Made by a program: the position numbers and the translations under genes
In this document: positions 7,082-13,812 of the stretch, piece by piece
How positions within the stretch are numbered: position 1 is the first letter of the stretch
Layout: the number at the start of each line of letters is the position of its first letter
Notes under the pieces: generated by a model
Told to the model about the DNA's origin: nothing
Database searches by the model: none
Seen by the model: only the letters and a program-made list of their open reading frames with translations
Source of the DNA: CATZDY01 sp045599035
Lineage (GTDB): Bacteria; Bacillota; Desulfotomaculia; Desulfotomaculales; Desulfocucumaceae
Length of the DNA: 64,000 nucleotides
Assembly: GCA_045599035.1 (NCBI GenBank)
Contig: JAZRVI010000027.1
Coordinates: 1-64,000 of the forward strand
Direction of reading: 5' to 3'

Positions 7082-7324
7082 TTAGGAGATCTTAGCTGGA
7101 ACTGGTTCAGAATGAGGCTTGCGATTGTTGCTTTCTTCCGCATAGTCGCTGGCAATCAAATAAACCGTAACCCATAATTCATGCTCATTATTTTTGCCGT
7201 TTAACTCCAAAGCTATTTCTTTAAATTTTTTTTCCACTCGATCCTTAAAAGCAGAAAACTCCATCAAAAAGTTTAGAACATCCTTTTGGTTAAAAGAAAT
7301 ACCTTCCTTAATATTTTTGGTCAT
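7082..7324 (-). CDS. Hypothetical 80-aa protein
   Basis: An 80-residue hydrophilic protein with a central charged helical stretch (FKDRVEKKFKEIALELNG) and a polar tail; no membrane segment, signal or recognised domain. A strong AAAGGAGGAAG site lies before ATG 7324, which supports real translation. It is divergent from the gene at 7497 and lies upstream of lgt on the same strand, with about 130 bases between. No function is inferred. Confidence 0.65.
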   Translation of the reverse strand: MTKNIKEGISFNQKDVLNFLMEFSAFKDRVEKKFKEIALELNGKNNEHELWVTVYLIASDYAEESNNRKPHSEPVPAKIS

Positions 7325-7496
7325 AAATCTTCCTCCTTTGGAATAAACTGGTTTATTACATTATAAGCTGATTGGAGTTTTTTGGAAAGAGTAAAGAATG
7401 CAGAAAGTTCATTTCTTTTGTCTGAAATTTGACTAAAGCCTTTGGAAATGTTAAGCTGAATAATAGACAGGATTTTGAAAGGGGTTGAAGGGTTTA

Positions 7497-7754
7497 ATGA
7501 GCGAACAACATAATTTTTATGCTAATGGTTTTCAGGTTTTTTCCAATAATAAAAACAGGGAAGTAGCTATTACTTTTGTGCATGAAGTACCCAGCCTCAA
7601 TACGGCCAATAAATCAACCACTGTTACTGTTAAGGAACAGGCTCAGGTGGTTATGACCCGGGATAGTGCCTTGACTTTGTACAAGCTGATGGAAAAACAT
7701 CTGCAGAATGAAGCGGCCAAAACGGTGATCAAGGAGCCGGAATATCCGGTTTAA
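7497..7754 (+). CDS. Small DUF3467-like protein
   Basis: An 85-residue protein from ATG 7497 (GAAGGG just upstream; an in-frame TTG at 7485 is an alternative). The pattern of an N-terminal NGFQVFSN strand, a central ITFVHEVP strand and a C-terminal segment with VVMTRDSALTLYKLMEKHLQ resembles small DUF3467-type proteins, where the last helix follows a conserved strand. The match is weak. Its stop codon is immediately followed by the left end of the IS605-type element at 7755, so the insertion lies just outside the gene. Confidence 0.6.
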   Translation: MSEQHNFYANGFQVFSNNKNREVAITFVHEVPSLNTANKSTTVTVKEQAQVVMTRDSALTLYKLMEKHLQNEAAKTVIKEPEYPV

Positions 7755-7823
7755 CACGCCGTGAGCAAGAAATCCCCCACCTCTATAGGTGGCGGGATGA
7801 ATTGCGATAAACATGGCGTTTTC

Positions 7824-7852
7824 TTGACTTTTGTTATTTATAGTGTTATAAT
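7824..7852 (+). promoter_or_regulatory. Consensus SigA promoter inside the IS605-type element
   Basis: TTGACT (7824-7829), 17-base spacer, TATAAT (7847-7852). There is no ORF in the element downstream, so transcription would yield the omega-RNA-like region and could read on toward the thiolase cassette. Confidence 0.75.
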
Positions 7853-7857
7853 CATAA

Positions 7858-8087
7858 TATAATCGGTCGTAATCATCATTCAATATTCATGCTACATTAT
7901 CAATATACTGAACGAAGGACTACGATTACTTGCTGAAGTAGCCTAAAACTAAATATACAGTAGGGATGGAATAGCCCAAACTCATACGCCTGTGGACATT
8001 GTGTAAGACTTGAGCTAACGATTATGTTAGCCAAGCAGTAGTGGTTGAAGCAGGAAGCTCCGACTTCTATAAGTCGGAGTAGTTCAC
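7858..8087 (+). ncRNA. Omega-RNA-like (TnpB guide scaffold) transcript, orphan
   Basis: The stretch before the right end contains a 6-bp hairpin GCTAAC/GTTAGC (8014-8019, 8026-8031) and the terminal 9-bp hairpin ending in TAGTTCAC, the position where TnpB scaffolds meet the guide. In IS605-group elements the right end doubles as the omega-RNA scaffold, and the flanking DNA (here 8088 onward, AACTATAGATAATAAA) is the guide. No TnpB is encoded here. That it is transcribed and functional is inference from the promoter at 7824. Confidence 0.5.
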
Positions 8088-8239
8088 AACTATAGATAAT
8101 AAAAAAGATTAAAATGGGGATCTTTTCCAGATAACATGAAATTGAACAAACATGGAAGATTTCTTCGTTTTACCTTTATGGGTGATGTGAAGATCATTGG
8201 GGATTAAATAAAATATAGGAAGGATTATAGGGTTACTAC
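8088..8239 (+). other. Gap between the IS605-type element and the thiolase gene
   Basis: No complete gene is seen. A 23-codon frame at 8136-8207 (MKLNKHGRFLRFTF... then stop) has no ribosome binding site and looks like the residue of a truncated gene carried in with the cassette. GGAAGG at about 8219-8224 is the nearest Shine-Dalgarno-like sequence to the thiolase start, at an unusually long distance. Confidence 0.35.
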
Positions 8240-9424
8240 ATGAGAAAAGTTTACTTACTTGGTGCATGCCGAACTGCTATTGGCAGGATGGGTGGTTCTT
8301 TAAGTAGCGTACCTGCTGTTGAATTAGGAGCAATTGTTATTAAAGAAGCTGTTAAAAGAGCAGGAATTTCTATAAATGATGTTGATCATGTTTTTATGGG
8401 ATGTGTCATTCAGGCAAATCTGGGACAGAATGTTGCAAGGCAAGCATCTATTAAAGCCGGTCTTCCTGTGACAACAACTGCTGAGACGATTAATGTTGTA
8501 TGTGGATCTGGATTAGATTCAGTTAATAATGCAGCACGCATGATTCAGGCAGGAGATGCAGATATTGTAATTGCAGGTGGTATGGAAAATATGTCCATGG
8601 CTCCTTATGCATTAAAACAGGCTCGTTTTGGATATCGTATGGGAAATGCACCAATAATTGATACCATGGTAAACGATGCACTATGGGATTCTTTTAATGA
8701 TTATCACATGGGTGTGACTGCTGAAAATATATGTGATCGGTGGGGAATTACTCGTGAGGAACTCGATGAATTTGCTGCAAACAGCCAGCAGAAGGCTGAG
8801 AAAGCAATTTATGATGGTAAGTTTAAAGACGAGATTATTCCGATAGAAATCAAACAGAAAAAACAGACTATTGTGTTTGAAACGGATGAAAGTCCTAGAC
8901 CTGGGACAACATCTGAATCTCTGGCAAGATTAAAACCTGCATTTAAGGTTGATGGCATTATTACCGCTGGTAATGCATCTGGAATTAATGATGGTGCAGC
9001 AGCTGTTGTTCTCGTTAGCGAAGAAAAAGTAAAAGAGCTTGGTCTGGTGCCAATGGCTGAGTGGGTTGGTGGAGCTCTTGGAGGTGTTGATCCTTCTATT
9101 ATGGGTATTGGGCCGGTTGAATCAACAAAGAAATTATTCTATAAGCTTAATATCACAATTGATGATATTGATCTTATAGAAACAAATGAAGCATTCGCAG
9201 CTCAATCGATTGCTGTATCTCGTGACCTTGAGTTTGATATTAACAAAGTGAATGTAAATGGTGGTGCTATTGCACTTGGTCATCCAGTTGGAGCTTCAGG
9301 CTGTAGAATTTTAGTCACTCTCTTACATGAAATGCAGAAAAGAAATGTTAAGACAGGACTTGCCACACTTTGTATTGGTGGTGGCATGGGATGTTCTACA
9401 GTCGTAAGGAGGGATAATTATTAA
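8240..9424 (+). CDS. thl: Acetyl-CoA C-acetyltransferase (thiolase)
   Basis: A 394-residue biosynthetic-type thiolase that condenses two acetyl-CoA to acetoacetyl-CoA. The nucleophilic cysteine lies in NVVCGSGLDS (about residue 88), the catalytic histidine in GHPVGASG (about 350) and the second cysteine in CIGGGMGCS (about 380). Codons are visibly more A/T-rich than in neighbouring housekeeping genes (many AAA, GAT, ATT, AGA). Its stop overlaps the start of the 3-hydroxybutyryl-CoA dehydrogenase gene by one base, so the two are coupled. The cassette lies between IS605-type sequences and is probably acquired. Confidence 0.93.
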   Translation: MRKVYLLGACRTAIGRMGGSLSSVPAVELGAIVIKEAVKRAGISINDVDHVFMGCVIQANLGQNVARQASIKAGLPVTTTAETINVVCGSGLDSVNNAARMIQAGDADIVIAGGMENMSMAPYALKQARFGYRMGNAPIIDTMVNDALWDSFNDYHMGVTAENICDRWGITREELDEFAANSQQKAEKAIYDGKFKDEIIPIEIKQKKQTIVFETDESPRPGTTSESLARLKPAFKVDGIITAGNASGINDGAAAVVLVSEEKVKELGLVPMAEWVGGALGGVDPSIMGIGPVESTKKLFYKLNITIDDIDLIETNEAFAAQSIAVSRDLEFDINKVNVNGGAIALGHPVGASGCRILVTLLHEMQKRNVKTGLATLCIGGGMGCSTVVRRDNY

Positions 9425-10260
9425 TGAAAGTCGGTATAATAGGTACAGGTACTTTAGGTCCGTCTATAGCTCAGGTTTTTTCTCAGTGTGATCAGATTGA
9501 AGTTGTATATCTTTGCAAAGGCAGAGAGTCTTCAAAAAAAGATGGAAAGATTGCTCTTGTAAAGAGCTTTGATAAACTTATAGCTAAAGGAAAAATTGAA
9601 AGAAAGTCGGCAGATGCTTGTATTGAAAAAATTGTTACAGGCCCTAAGTCTATTTTAGCAGATGCTGATCTTATTATAGAAGCTGTTGCAGAAAATCTTG
9701 AGATCAAGAAAGCTGTGTTTGGTGGGTTAGATGCGATTTGTAAACCAGAGTGCTACTTTGCTACAAATACATCTTCTCTTTCAATTAAAGCAATTGGGGA
9801 AGGGTTATCCAGACCTATGGCAGGAATGCATTTCTTTAATCCGGTTCCCGTAATGAAGCTGGTAGAAATAGTTGCAAGTGAAGAAACTCCGCAGGAAATG
9901 GTTGATTATTTAGTGGGAATTTCTGAGAAGATAGGAAAGACTCCGGTTATATTACATGAAGCTCCAGGATTTATTGTTAATCACATTTTGATTCCGATGA
10001 TTAACGAAGCTATTGGAATTTATGCAGAAGGCATTGCTTCTGTAGAAGATATTGATACAGCGATGAAATTAGGTGCAAACCATCCGATGGGGCCATTTGC
10101 TCTTGGTGATTTGATTGGCTTAGATGTAGTACTTGCCATTATGGAAGTAATGCTTCAAGAGACGGGCGATCTGAGATACAAACCTGAATCTATGCTTAAA
10201 AAAATGGTAAGAGAAAAGAAACTTGGAAGAAAAACCGGCGAAGGCTTTTATAAATATTAA
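9424..10260 (+). CDS. hbd: 3-hydroxybutyryl-CoA dehydrogenase
   Basis: A 278-residue NAD(P)-dependent enzyme that interconverts acetoacetyl-CoA and 3-hydroxybutyryl-CoA. The N-terminal Rossmann motif GTGTLGPSIAQVF (residues 7-19), the NTSSLSI segment, the catalytic HFFNPVPVMKLVEIV (His near residue 138) and the C-terminal NHPMGPFALGDLIGLD are all intact. Together with the thiolase it makes 3-hydroxybutyryl-CoA from acetyl-CoA. No crotonase, butyryl-CoA dehydrogenase or Etf genes follow, so this is not a butyrate operon. Start overlaps the thiolase stop (TAATG). Confidence 0.93.
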   Translation: MKVGIIGTGTLGPSIAQVFSQCDQIEVVYLCKGRESSKKDGKIALVKSFDKLIAKGKIERKSADACIEKIVTGPKSILADADLIIEAVAENLEIKKAVFGGLDAICKPECYFATNTSSLSIKAIGEGLSRPMAGMHFFNPVPVMKLVEIVASEETPQEMVDYLVGISEKIGKTPVILHEAPGFIVNHILIPMINEAIGIYAEGIASVEDIDTAMKLGANHPMGPFALGDLIGLDVVLAIMEVMLQETGDLRYKPESMLKKMVREKKLGRKTGEGFYKY

Positions 10261-10273
10261 ATAGGTGATTATT

Positions 10274-10906
10274 ATGAAAGACTTATATATAATTGGTGCT
10301 GGCGGCTTTGCTAGAGAAGTAGCTTGGCTTGTAGAACGAATAAATAAAGTAGCTCCAACATGGAATATCAAAGGGTTTATTGATGATAATGAATCTTTAT
10401 GGGGAATTAAAAAAGACGCATATGAAGTTGTGGGAGGATGTGATTATCTTACAACACTTGGCGATGTGTATGCTGTATGTGCAGTTGGCTCTGCTAAAGT
10501 TCGAAAGAGTATCATTAAGAAATGTGAAAATAGTAATGTTAAGTTTGCCACAGTAATTGATCCTTCAGTAATTATTTCAAAACGAGTTGAGATTGGTGAA
10601 GGCACTATTATTTGTGCTGGAACAATCATAACTGTAGATGTTAAGATTGGTAATCATGTAATTATCAATCTTGATTGCACTATCGGACACGATGATATTA
10701 TTGAAGATTTCGTAACCATTTATCCAAGTGTTAATGTATCTGGAAATGTGATATTGGGGGAATGCTCTGAGCTTGGGACTGGTATGCAAATTATTCAGGG
10801 TAAAAATGTGGCATCGAATACTATTATTGGTGCAGGTACAATAGTTGTTAAAGATTTGACTGAAAGTGGAACTTATGTTGGAAGTCCTGCTAAAAAGATA
10901 AAGTAA
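10274..10906 (+). CDS. PglD/NeuD-family sugar acyltransferase (left-handed beta-helix)
   Basis: A 210-residue protein: N-terminal Rossmann-like domain (YIIGAGGFAREVAWLVE) followed by hexapeptide repeats (about residues 95-205). The catalytic histidine of PglD/NeuD proteins is present in TIGHDDIIED, but the usual second His of HIxP is Thr (VTIYP). PglD members N-acetylate UDP-4-amino sugars; NeuD members O-acetylate sialic acid. ATG 10274 is chosen because AGGTGAT precedes it; GTG 10265 lies within that site. Located 13 bases after hbd, so acyl donor synthesis and acyl transfer are genetically linked. The 3-hydroxybutyryl donor is inference. Confidence 0.8.
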   Translation: MKDLYIIGAGGFAREVAWLVERINKVAPTWNIKGFIDDNESLWGIKKDAYEVVGGCDYLTTLGDVYAVCAVGSAKVRKSIIKKCENSNVKFATVIDPSVIISKRVEIGEGTIICAGTIITVDVKIGNHVIINLDCTIGHDDIIEDFVTIYPSVNVSGNVILGECSELGTGMQIIQGKNVASNTIIGAGTIVVKDLTESGTYVGSPAKKIK

Positions 10907-10917
10907 TAGGTTTAGAT

Positions 10918-10983
10918 ATGGGCACTGTGGTTATTGGAAGACTTAATTATGTAGCTAAAAAATTGGCAAGAACAATGATGTAG
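10918..10983 (+). pseudogene. Truncated 21-codon reading frame after the acyltransferase
   Basis: ATG 10918 begins a short frame (MGTVVIGRLNYVAKKLARTMM, stop TAG 10981) eleven bases after the acyltransferase stop, without a clear ribosome binding site. Its position and base composition match the cassette, so it may be the truncated start of a fourth cassette gene cut off by the IS-end-like repeat at 11016. This could also be chance. Confidence 0.3.
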
Positions 10984-11015
10984 AACTAATAACCAGCGGT
11001 TTTGATCACATTACT

Positions 11016-11073
11016 CTCACCAGCTAAAGGCAGTGGGTTTCCGCATTCGATAATCGAAAGGATTTAATTTATG
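11016..11073. repeat. IS-end-like hairpin repeat (copy 2) between cassette and wecC
   Basis: Matches 302-356: a degenerate 22-base hairpin with TAAA loop, then TTTCCGC and the GATAATCGAAAGGATTTAATTTATGA tail split over 11045-11073, differing at about six of 37 positions from copy 1. It marks the right edge of the AT-rich cassette. The tail again supplies an AAAGGA ahead of an ATG (11071), which here opens only a 9-codon frame before wecC. Confidence 0.55.
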
Positions 11074-11089
11074 AAAAGCAGGAGTGGAA

Positions 11090-12325
11090 ATGATGATTAA
11101 TGTAATTGGATTGGGTTATATTGGTTTGCCTACGGCTTTGATGTTGGCCTCCCATGGCAATCAAGTAATAGGTACGGATTATAATCAGGATTTGGTGGCC
11201 AATTTGCAAGCCGGTCAGATCAGCTTTGAGGAAAAGGGTCTCGACAAACTGTTTGTCCAGGCCTTGACCGGTGGGATCCAGTTTACCTCTGAATATCAAA
11301 AAACCGATTTCTATATTGTGGCTGTACCCACTCCTTATGATAAAAAAACTAAAAAAGTTGATGCCTGTTATGTAATATCAGCGGTGCGGGACATTTTAAA
11401 GGTTTGTCTTCCGGGATCAATTATTGTCATTGAATCAACCATTGCTCCGGGAACGGTGGATAAATATGTTAAACCGATTATTGAAGCAGCCGGCTTTACC
11501 TTGGGGCAGGATCTCAATTTGGCTCATGCTCCGGAACGCATTATTCCCGGCAATATGATCTATGAATTGGAGCATAATTCCCGGACTATTGGAGCCGATG
11601 ATCCGGCTGTGGCCGAAAAGGTCAAGGCTGTTTATGCCAGCTTTTGTCAAAGTGAAATTGTTATGACTACCATTCGTATTGCTGAAATGACCAAAGTAGT
11701 AGAAAATACCTTTCGGGATATTAATATTGCTTATGCCAATGAGCTGGCCAAAATTTGCCGCAGCGATGATCTGGATGTATATGAAATTATTCGGATTGCC
11801 AATAAACATCCCAGAGTTAATATTTTGCAGCCGGGGCCTGGAGTGGGCGGACATTGCATTTCAGTGGATCCCTGGTTTCTGGTGGGAGATTATCCTGGTC
11901 TGGCCAATATTATTTTGGCGGCTCGCAAAATTAATGATTCCATGCCCGATTTTGTCCTGAAACGAATTAGTGAAGTTATGGCTGAAAATGGGATTCGGGA
12001 TCTGAGTCGAGTGGGTTTGTATGGCCTGACTTATAAGGAAAATGTGGACGATGTGCGGGAAAGTCCTACCCTGCAAATGCTGGAATCCATGCAAAAACAC
12101 TTGGCTTTTGGCGTTAAGGTTTATGATCCCTGGGTTAAACAAGATATTCTGACTGAATTGGGAGCTGCTCAATATCATAATTTAGCGGATTTTTTGGCGG
12201 AGATTGATTTGGTGGTTATTATGGTGGGACATAGTGAAATTAAAGAGCAAATGGAGCTTCTGGCGGATAAGCTGGTCTTGGATACCCGCAAGGTCTGTGA
12301 GCTGGAAGGAACCTATCGGCTTTAG
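11090..12325 (+). CDS. wecC: UDP-N-acetyl-D-mannosaminuronate dehydrogenase / nucleotide-sugar dehydrogenase
   Basis: A 411-residue enzyme that oxidises UDP-ManNAc (or a related UDP-HexNAc) to the uronic acid with two NAD+. N-terminal Rossmann motif GLGYIGLPTALMLA, catalytic cysteine in GGHCISVDPWF (about residue 260) typical of the WecC branch, and a C-terminal UDP-binding domain (GLTYKENVDDVRESPT). AGGAG at 11080-11084 favours ATG 11090 or 11093. Codon use is like the housekeeping genes, unlike the cassette upstream. The TagA/WecG-type transferase at 40027 would be a plausible user of ManNAc-type donors. Confidence 0.88.
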   Translation: MMINVIGLGYIGLPTALMLASHGNQVIGTDYNQDLVANLQAGQISFEEKGLDKLFVQALTGGIQFTSEYQKTDFYIVAVPTPYDKKTKKVDACYVISAVRDILKVCLPGSIIVIESTIAPGTVDKYVKPIIEAAGFTLGQDLNLAHAPERIIPGNMIYELEHNSRTIGADDPAVAEKVKAVYASFCQSEIVMTTIRIAEMTKVVENTFRDINIAYANELAKICRSDDLDVYEIIRIANKHPRVNILQPGPGVGGHCISVDPWFLVGDYPGLANIILAARKINDSMPDFVLKRISEVMAENGIRDLSRVGLYGLTYKENVDDVRESPTLQMLESMQKHLAFGVKVYDPWVKQDILTELGAAQYHNLADFLAEIDLVVIMVGHSEIKEQMELLADKLVLDTRKVCELEGTYRL

Positions 12326-12343
12326 TACTTAAGCTGGAATAAC

Positions 12344-12389
12344 ATTGAGGCTAAAAATTTCTAAGGAGATCGAAATTTTTAGCCTCAAT
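12344..12389. terminator. Long-stem terminator between wecC and pdaA
   Basis: An 18-bp perfect stem (12344-12361 with 12372-12389) contains A5/T5 stretches and lies between two convergent genes. The stem carries its own U-rich half in either direction, so it can act for both. Confidence 0.7.
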
Positions 12390-12409
12390 TATTAGAGTGT
12401 AAATTTGTA

Positions 12410-13447
12410 TTAGGGTGTAAATTTGGCAAATTGGTAGCCGCTTTGCCGGGTCTGGTCAATAAAGCTGCCCAAAATTTGGGTATTGGTTTGGGAAACAGCG
12501 TGCAAAAGATAAATGGCTCCCGGATGCATTCGTTTATTCAGCAAGGCCAGGGATTCAGTGGGATCGGGCTGGGCATCGGTCAGCCAATCCTTATAGGCAA
12601 AGCTCCAAAAAACGCTTTGATAACCCATCTTTTGCAGCAGAGCTAAAGATTGTTCATTAAAAGCTCCGGCTGGATAGCGGAATAAATACATATCATAATT
12701 ATAATTTTCCTTAAGGTAATTATGCAGCTCCATAATTTCGGCAATTTGTTTTTCCAGGGAAATATTGGGCATTTCCGGATGGTTGGCAGTGTGATTGCCC
12801 AGAATATGCCCTTCAGCAATCATTCTTTGAATCAATTCCGGATTATTTTTCACATAGGATAGGGTTACAAAGAAAATGGCCGGGCAATTTTTTTCTTTTA
12901 AGGTATCCAAAATGGGAGTGGTGCAGCCATTTTCATAGCCGTTATCAAAGGTCAGATAAACCTGAGGCTGATTTTCCCCAATAAACCAGGCCTGATATTT
13001 TCCATAAAGATCTTGATAGGAAGTGGAACCAACCGGCCGATTGTTTTCGTCCATATTGAGTCCCGGTCCCCAATCCTTGCGGGTGGTATCCAAGCCACTC
13101 AGGCTGTTTAAGTCAGGATTGGCATTAATTTGTACTGGACTTGGCGGAGTTTGGCCGGAGGAATTAAGATCCGGCAGGGTAAGGCCGGAAATGGCAGGAT
13201 CAGCTGCTTCTGGAGCAGTTCCGGAAGAAAGAGAAGCTTCTGGGGTAGGATCCACCGGATTGCTGCCAGAGGAAGAAGGAGTTTCCAAAGTATTGCCTCC
13301 AGAAAGAGGAGTGGTTTCGGTGACTACGGCACTTTCTTCTTCCAGCAGGCCGGAGCTTTTGGAGTTAATTTCCACGCCTGATTCACAGGCTGTAAAAAGA
13401 AATAAAGCCAAAATTAAACTGAAACAAGAAATAAGTTTGCTTTGCAT
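12410..13447 (-). CDS. pdaA: PdaA-type polysaccharide deacetylase (muramic delta-lactam synthesis), lipoprotein form
   Basis: A 345-residue protein: signal and lipobox LFTAC (Cys near residue 21), a Ser/Pro/Gly-rich linker to about 120, then a NodB-type deacetylase domain. The TFDNGYE motif (about 165) with Asp-Asn, the metal-binding GNHTANHPE, and the C-terminal HPGAIYLLHAVS are the hallmarks of Bacillus PdaA, which deacetylates muramic acid to form the spore-cortex delta-lactam. Bacillus PdaA has a cleaved signal; here a lipid anchor and long linker are predicted. Single gene, convergent to wecC. Confidence 0.88.
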   Translation of the reverse strand: MQSKLISCFSLILALFLFTACESGVEINSKSSGLLEEESAVVTETTPLSGGNTLETPSSSGSNPVDPTPEASLSSGTAPEAADPAISGLTLPDLNSSGQTPPSPVQINANPDLNSLSGLDTTRKDWGPGLNMDENNRPVGSTSYQDLYGKYQAWFIGENQPQVYLTFDNGYENGCTTPILDTLKEKNCPAIFFVTLSYVKNNPELIQRMIAEGHILGNHTANHPEMPNISLEKQIAEIMELHNYLKENYNYDMYLFRYPAGAFNEQSLALLQKMGYQSVFWSFAYKDWLTDAQPDPTESLALLNKRMHPGAIYLLHAVSQTNTQILGSFIDQTRQSGYQFAKFTP

Positions 13448-13518
13448 AAATCAATCGCCTCGCTTTTTGTTCTAGTCTGGTTGATAATTCTTTTTTAATA
13501 CCGGAAAATTATAGAAGA

Positions 13519-13546
13519 AAGGCGTCCCTTGAGGAGACGCCTTTTT
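13519..13546 (-). terminator. Intrinsic terminator at the end of the cmk-plsC-ispH/rpsA unit
   Basis: AAGGCGTC (13519-13526) pairs with GACGCCTT (13536-13543). On the plus strand it is followed by T5; on the minus strand by TTTCTTCT. No plus-strand gene lies immediately upstream, so its likely task is to end the minus-strand transcript that runs through the structured repeat at 13575-13805. Confidence 0.6.
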
Positions 13547-13574
13547 CAGGCAGTTTCAAACTGGTTTGTATTGA

Positions 13575-13805
13575 TGTTCTCACGCTGCTAAAGCAGCGGG
13601 GAGCAAGTTTGTTTGTTTAAGCAGTCCTTATTCTTTGAGGACTCGCCAAAAGCCCAATACACAGTTTTTCGCAGTCGAAATTCTGCTTACTTTTATGAAG
13701 TATTGAGAACCAGGGAAAGCAGACCGTGCTTCGGCACGGCCAGAGAGCAGGGTGGGGCTTCATCTCCAGTGCTGAAGCACATGGGGTTTTCGCCTGTGAG
13801 CAATT
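13575..13805 (+). ncRNA. Structured repeat family, copy B: candidate structured RNA / IS-derived element
   Basis: Hairpin CGCTGCT/AGCAGCG (13583-13598), GTTTAAGCAG, stem 13623-13629 with 13637-13643, GCCAAAAG, then about 70 less structured bases, a CCGTGC-TTCG-GCACGG hairpin (13724-13739, the classic cUUCGg tetraloop only on the plus strand) and a GTGC-TGAA-GCAC hairpin (13769-13780) followed by GGGGTTTTCGCCT. The first 75 bases match copy A; the last motif echoes GGGTTTCCGCCT at 321-332. No ORF is encoded. It sits eight bases beyond the stop of the gene ending at 13813. I could not assign an Rfam family. Confidence 0.5.
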
Positions 13806-13812
13806 TATAAAG

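Larger units (their letters stand above)
7755..8087 (+). mobile_element. Non-autonomous IS200/IS605-type element without any ORF
   Basis: Left end: a hairpin at about 7773-7796 (CCCACC paired with GGTGG) within GCCGTGAGCAAGAAA. Right end: a perfect 9-bp hairpin, CTCCGACTT with AAGTCGGAG (8058-8066, 8071-8079), followed by TAGTTCAC, the usual form of an IS605-group right end. Between them lie a consensus promoter and about 230 bases of structured sequence, with no transposase or TnpB frame. It is best read as a PATE/MITE-type derivative. It starts immediately after the stop codon of the preceding gene. Confidence 0.65.

Noticed and set aside
7773..8087. A CRISPR array or riboswitch in the 485-base gap 7755-8239
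   Set aside because: No regularly spaced repeats are present, and the right-end hairpin with TAGTTCAC plus the left-end hairpin fit an IS605-type element better.
8240..10260. A butyrate or PHB operon
   Set aside because: Crotonase, butyryl-CoA dehydrogenase, Etf and phaC genes are missing; the next gene is a sugar acyltransferase.
13023..13475. 150-codon open frame on the plus strand opposite pdaA
   Set aside because: It is antisense to the Ser/Pro-rich linker and signal part of pdaA, has no ribosome binding site and encodes a low-complexity sequence; the pdaA frame has full domain support.
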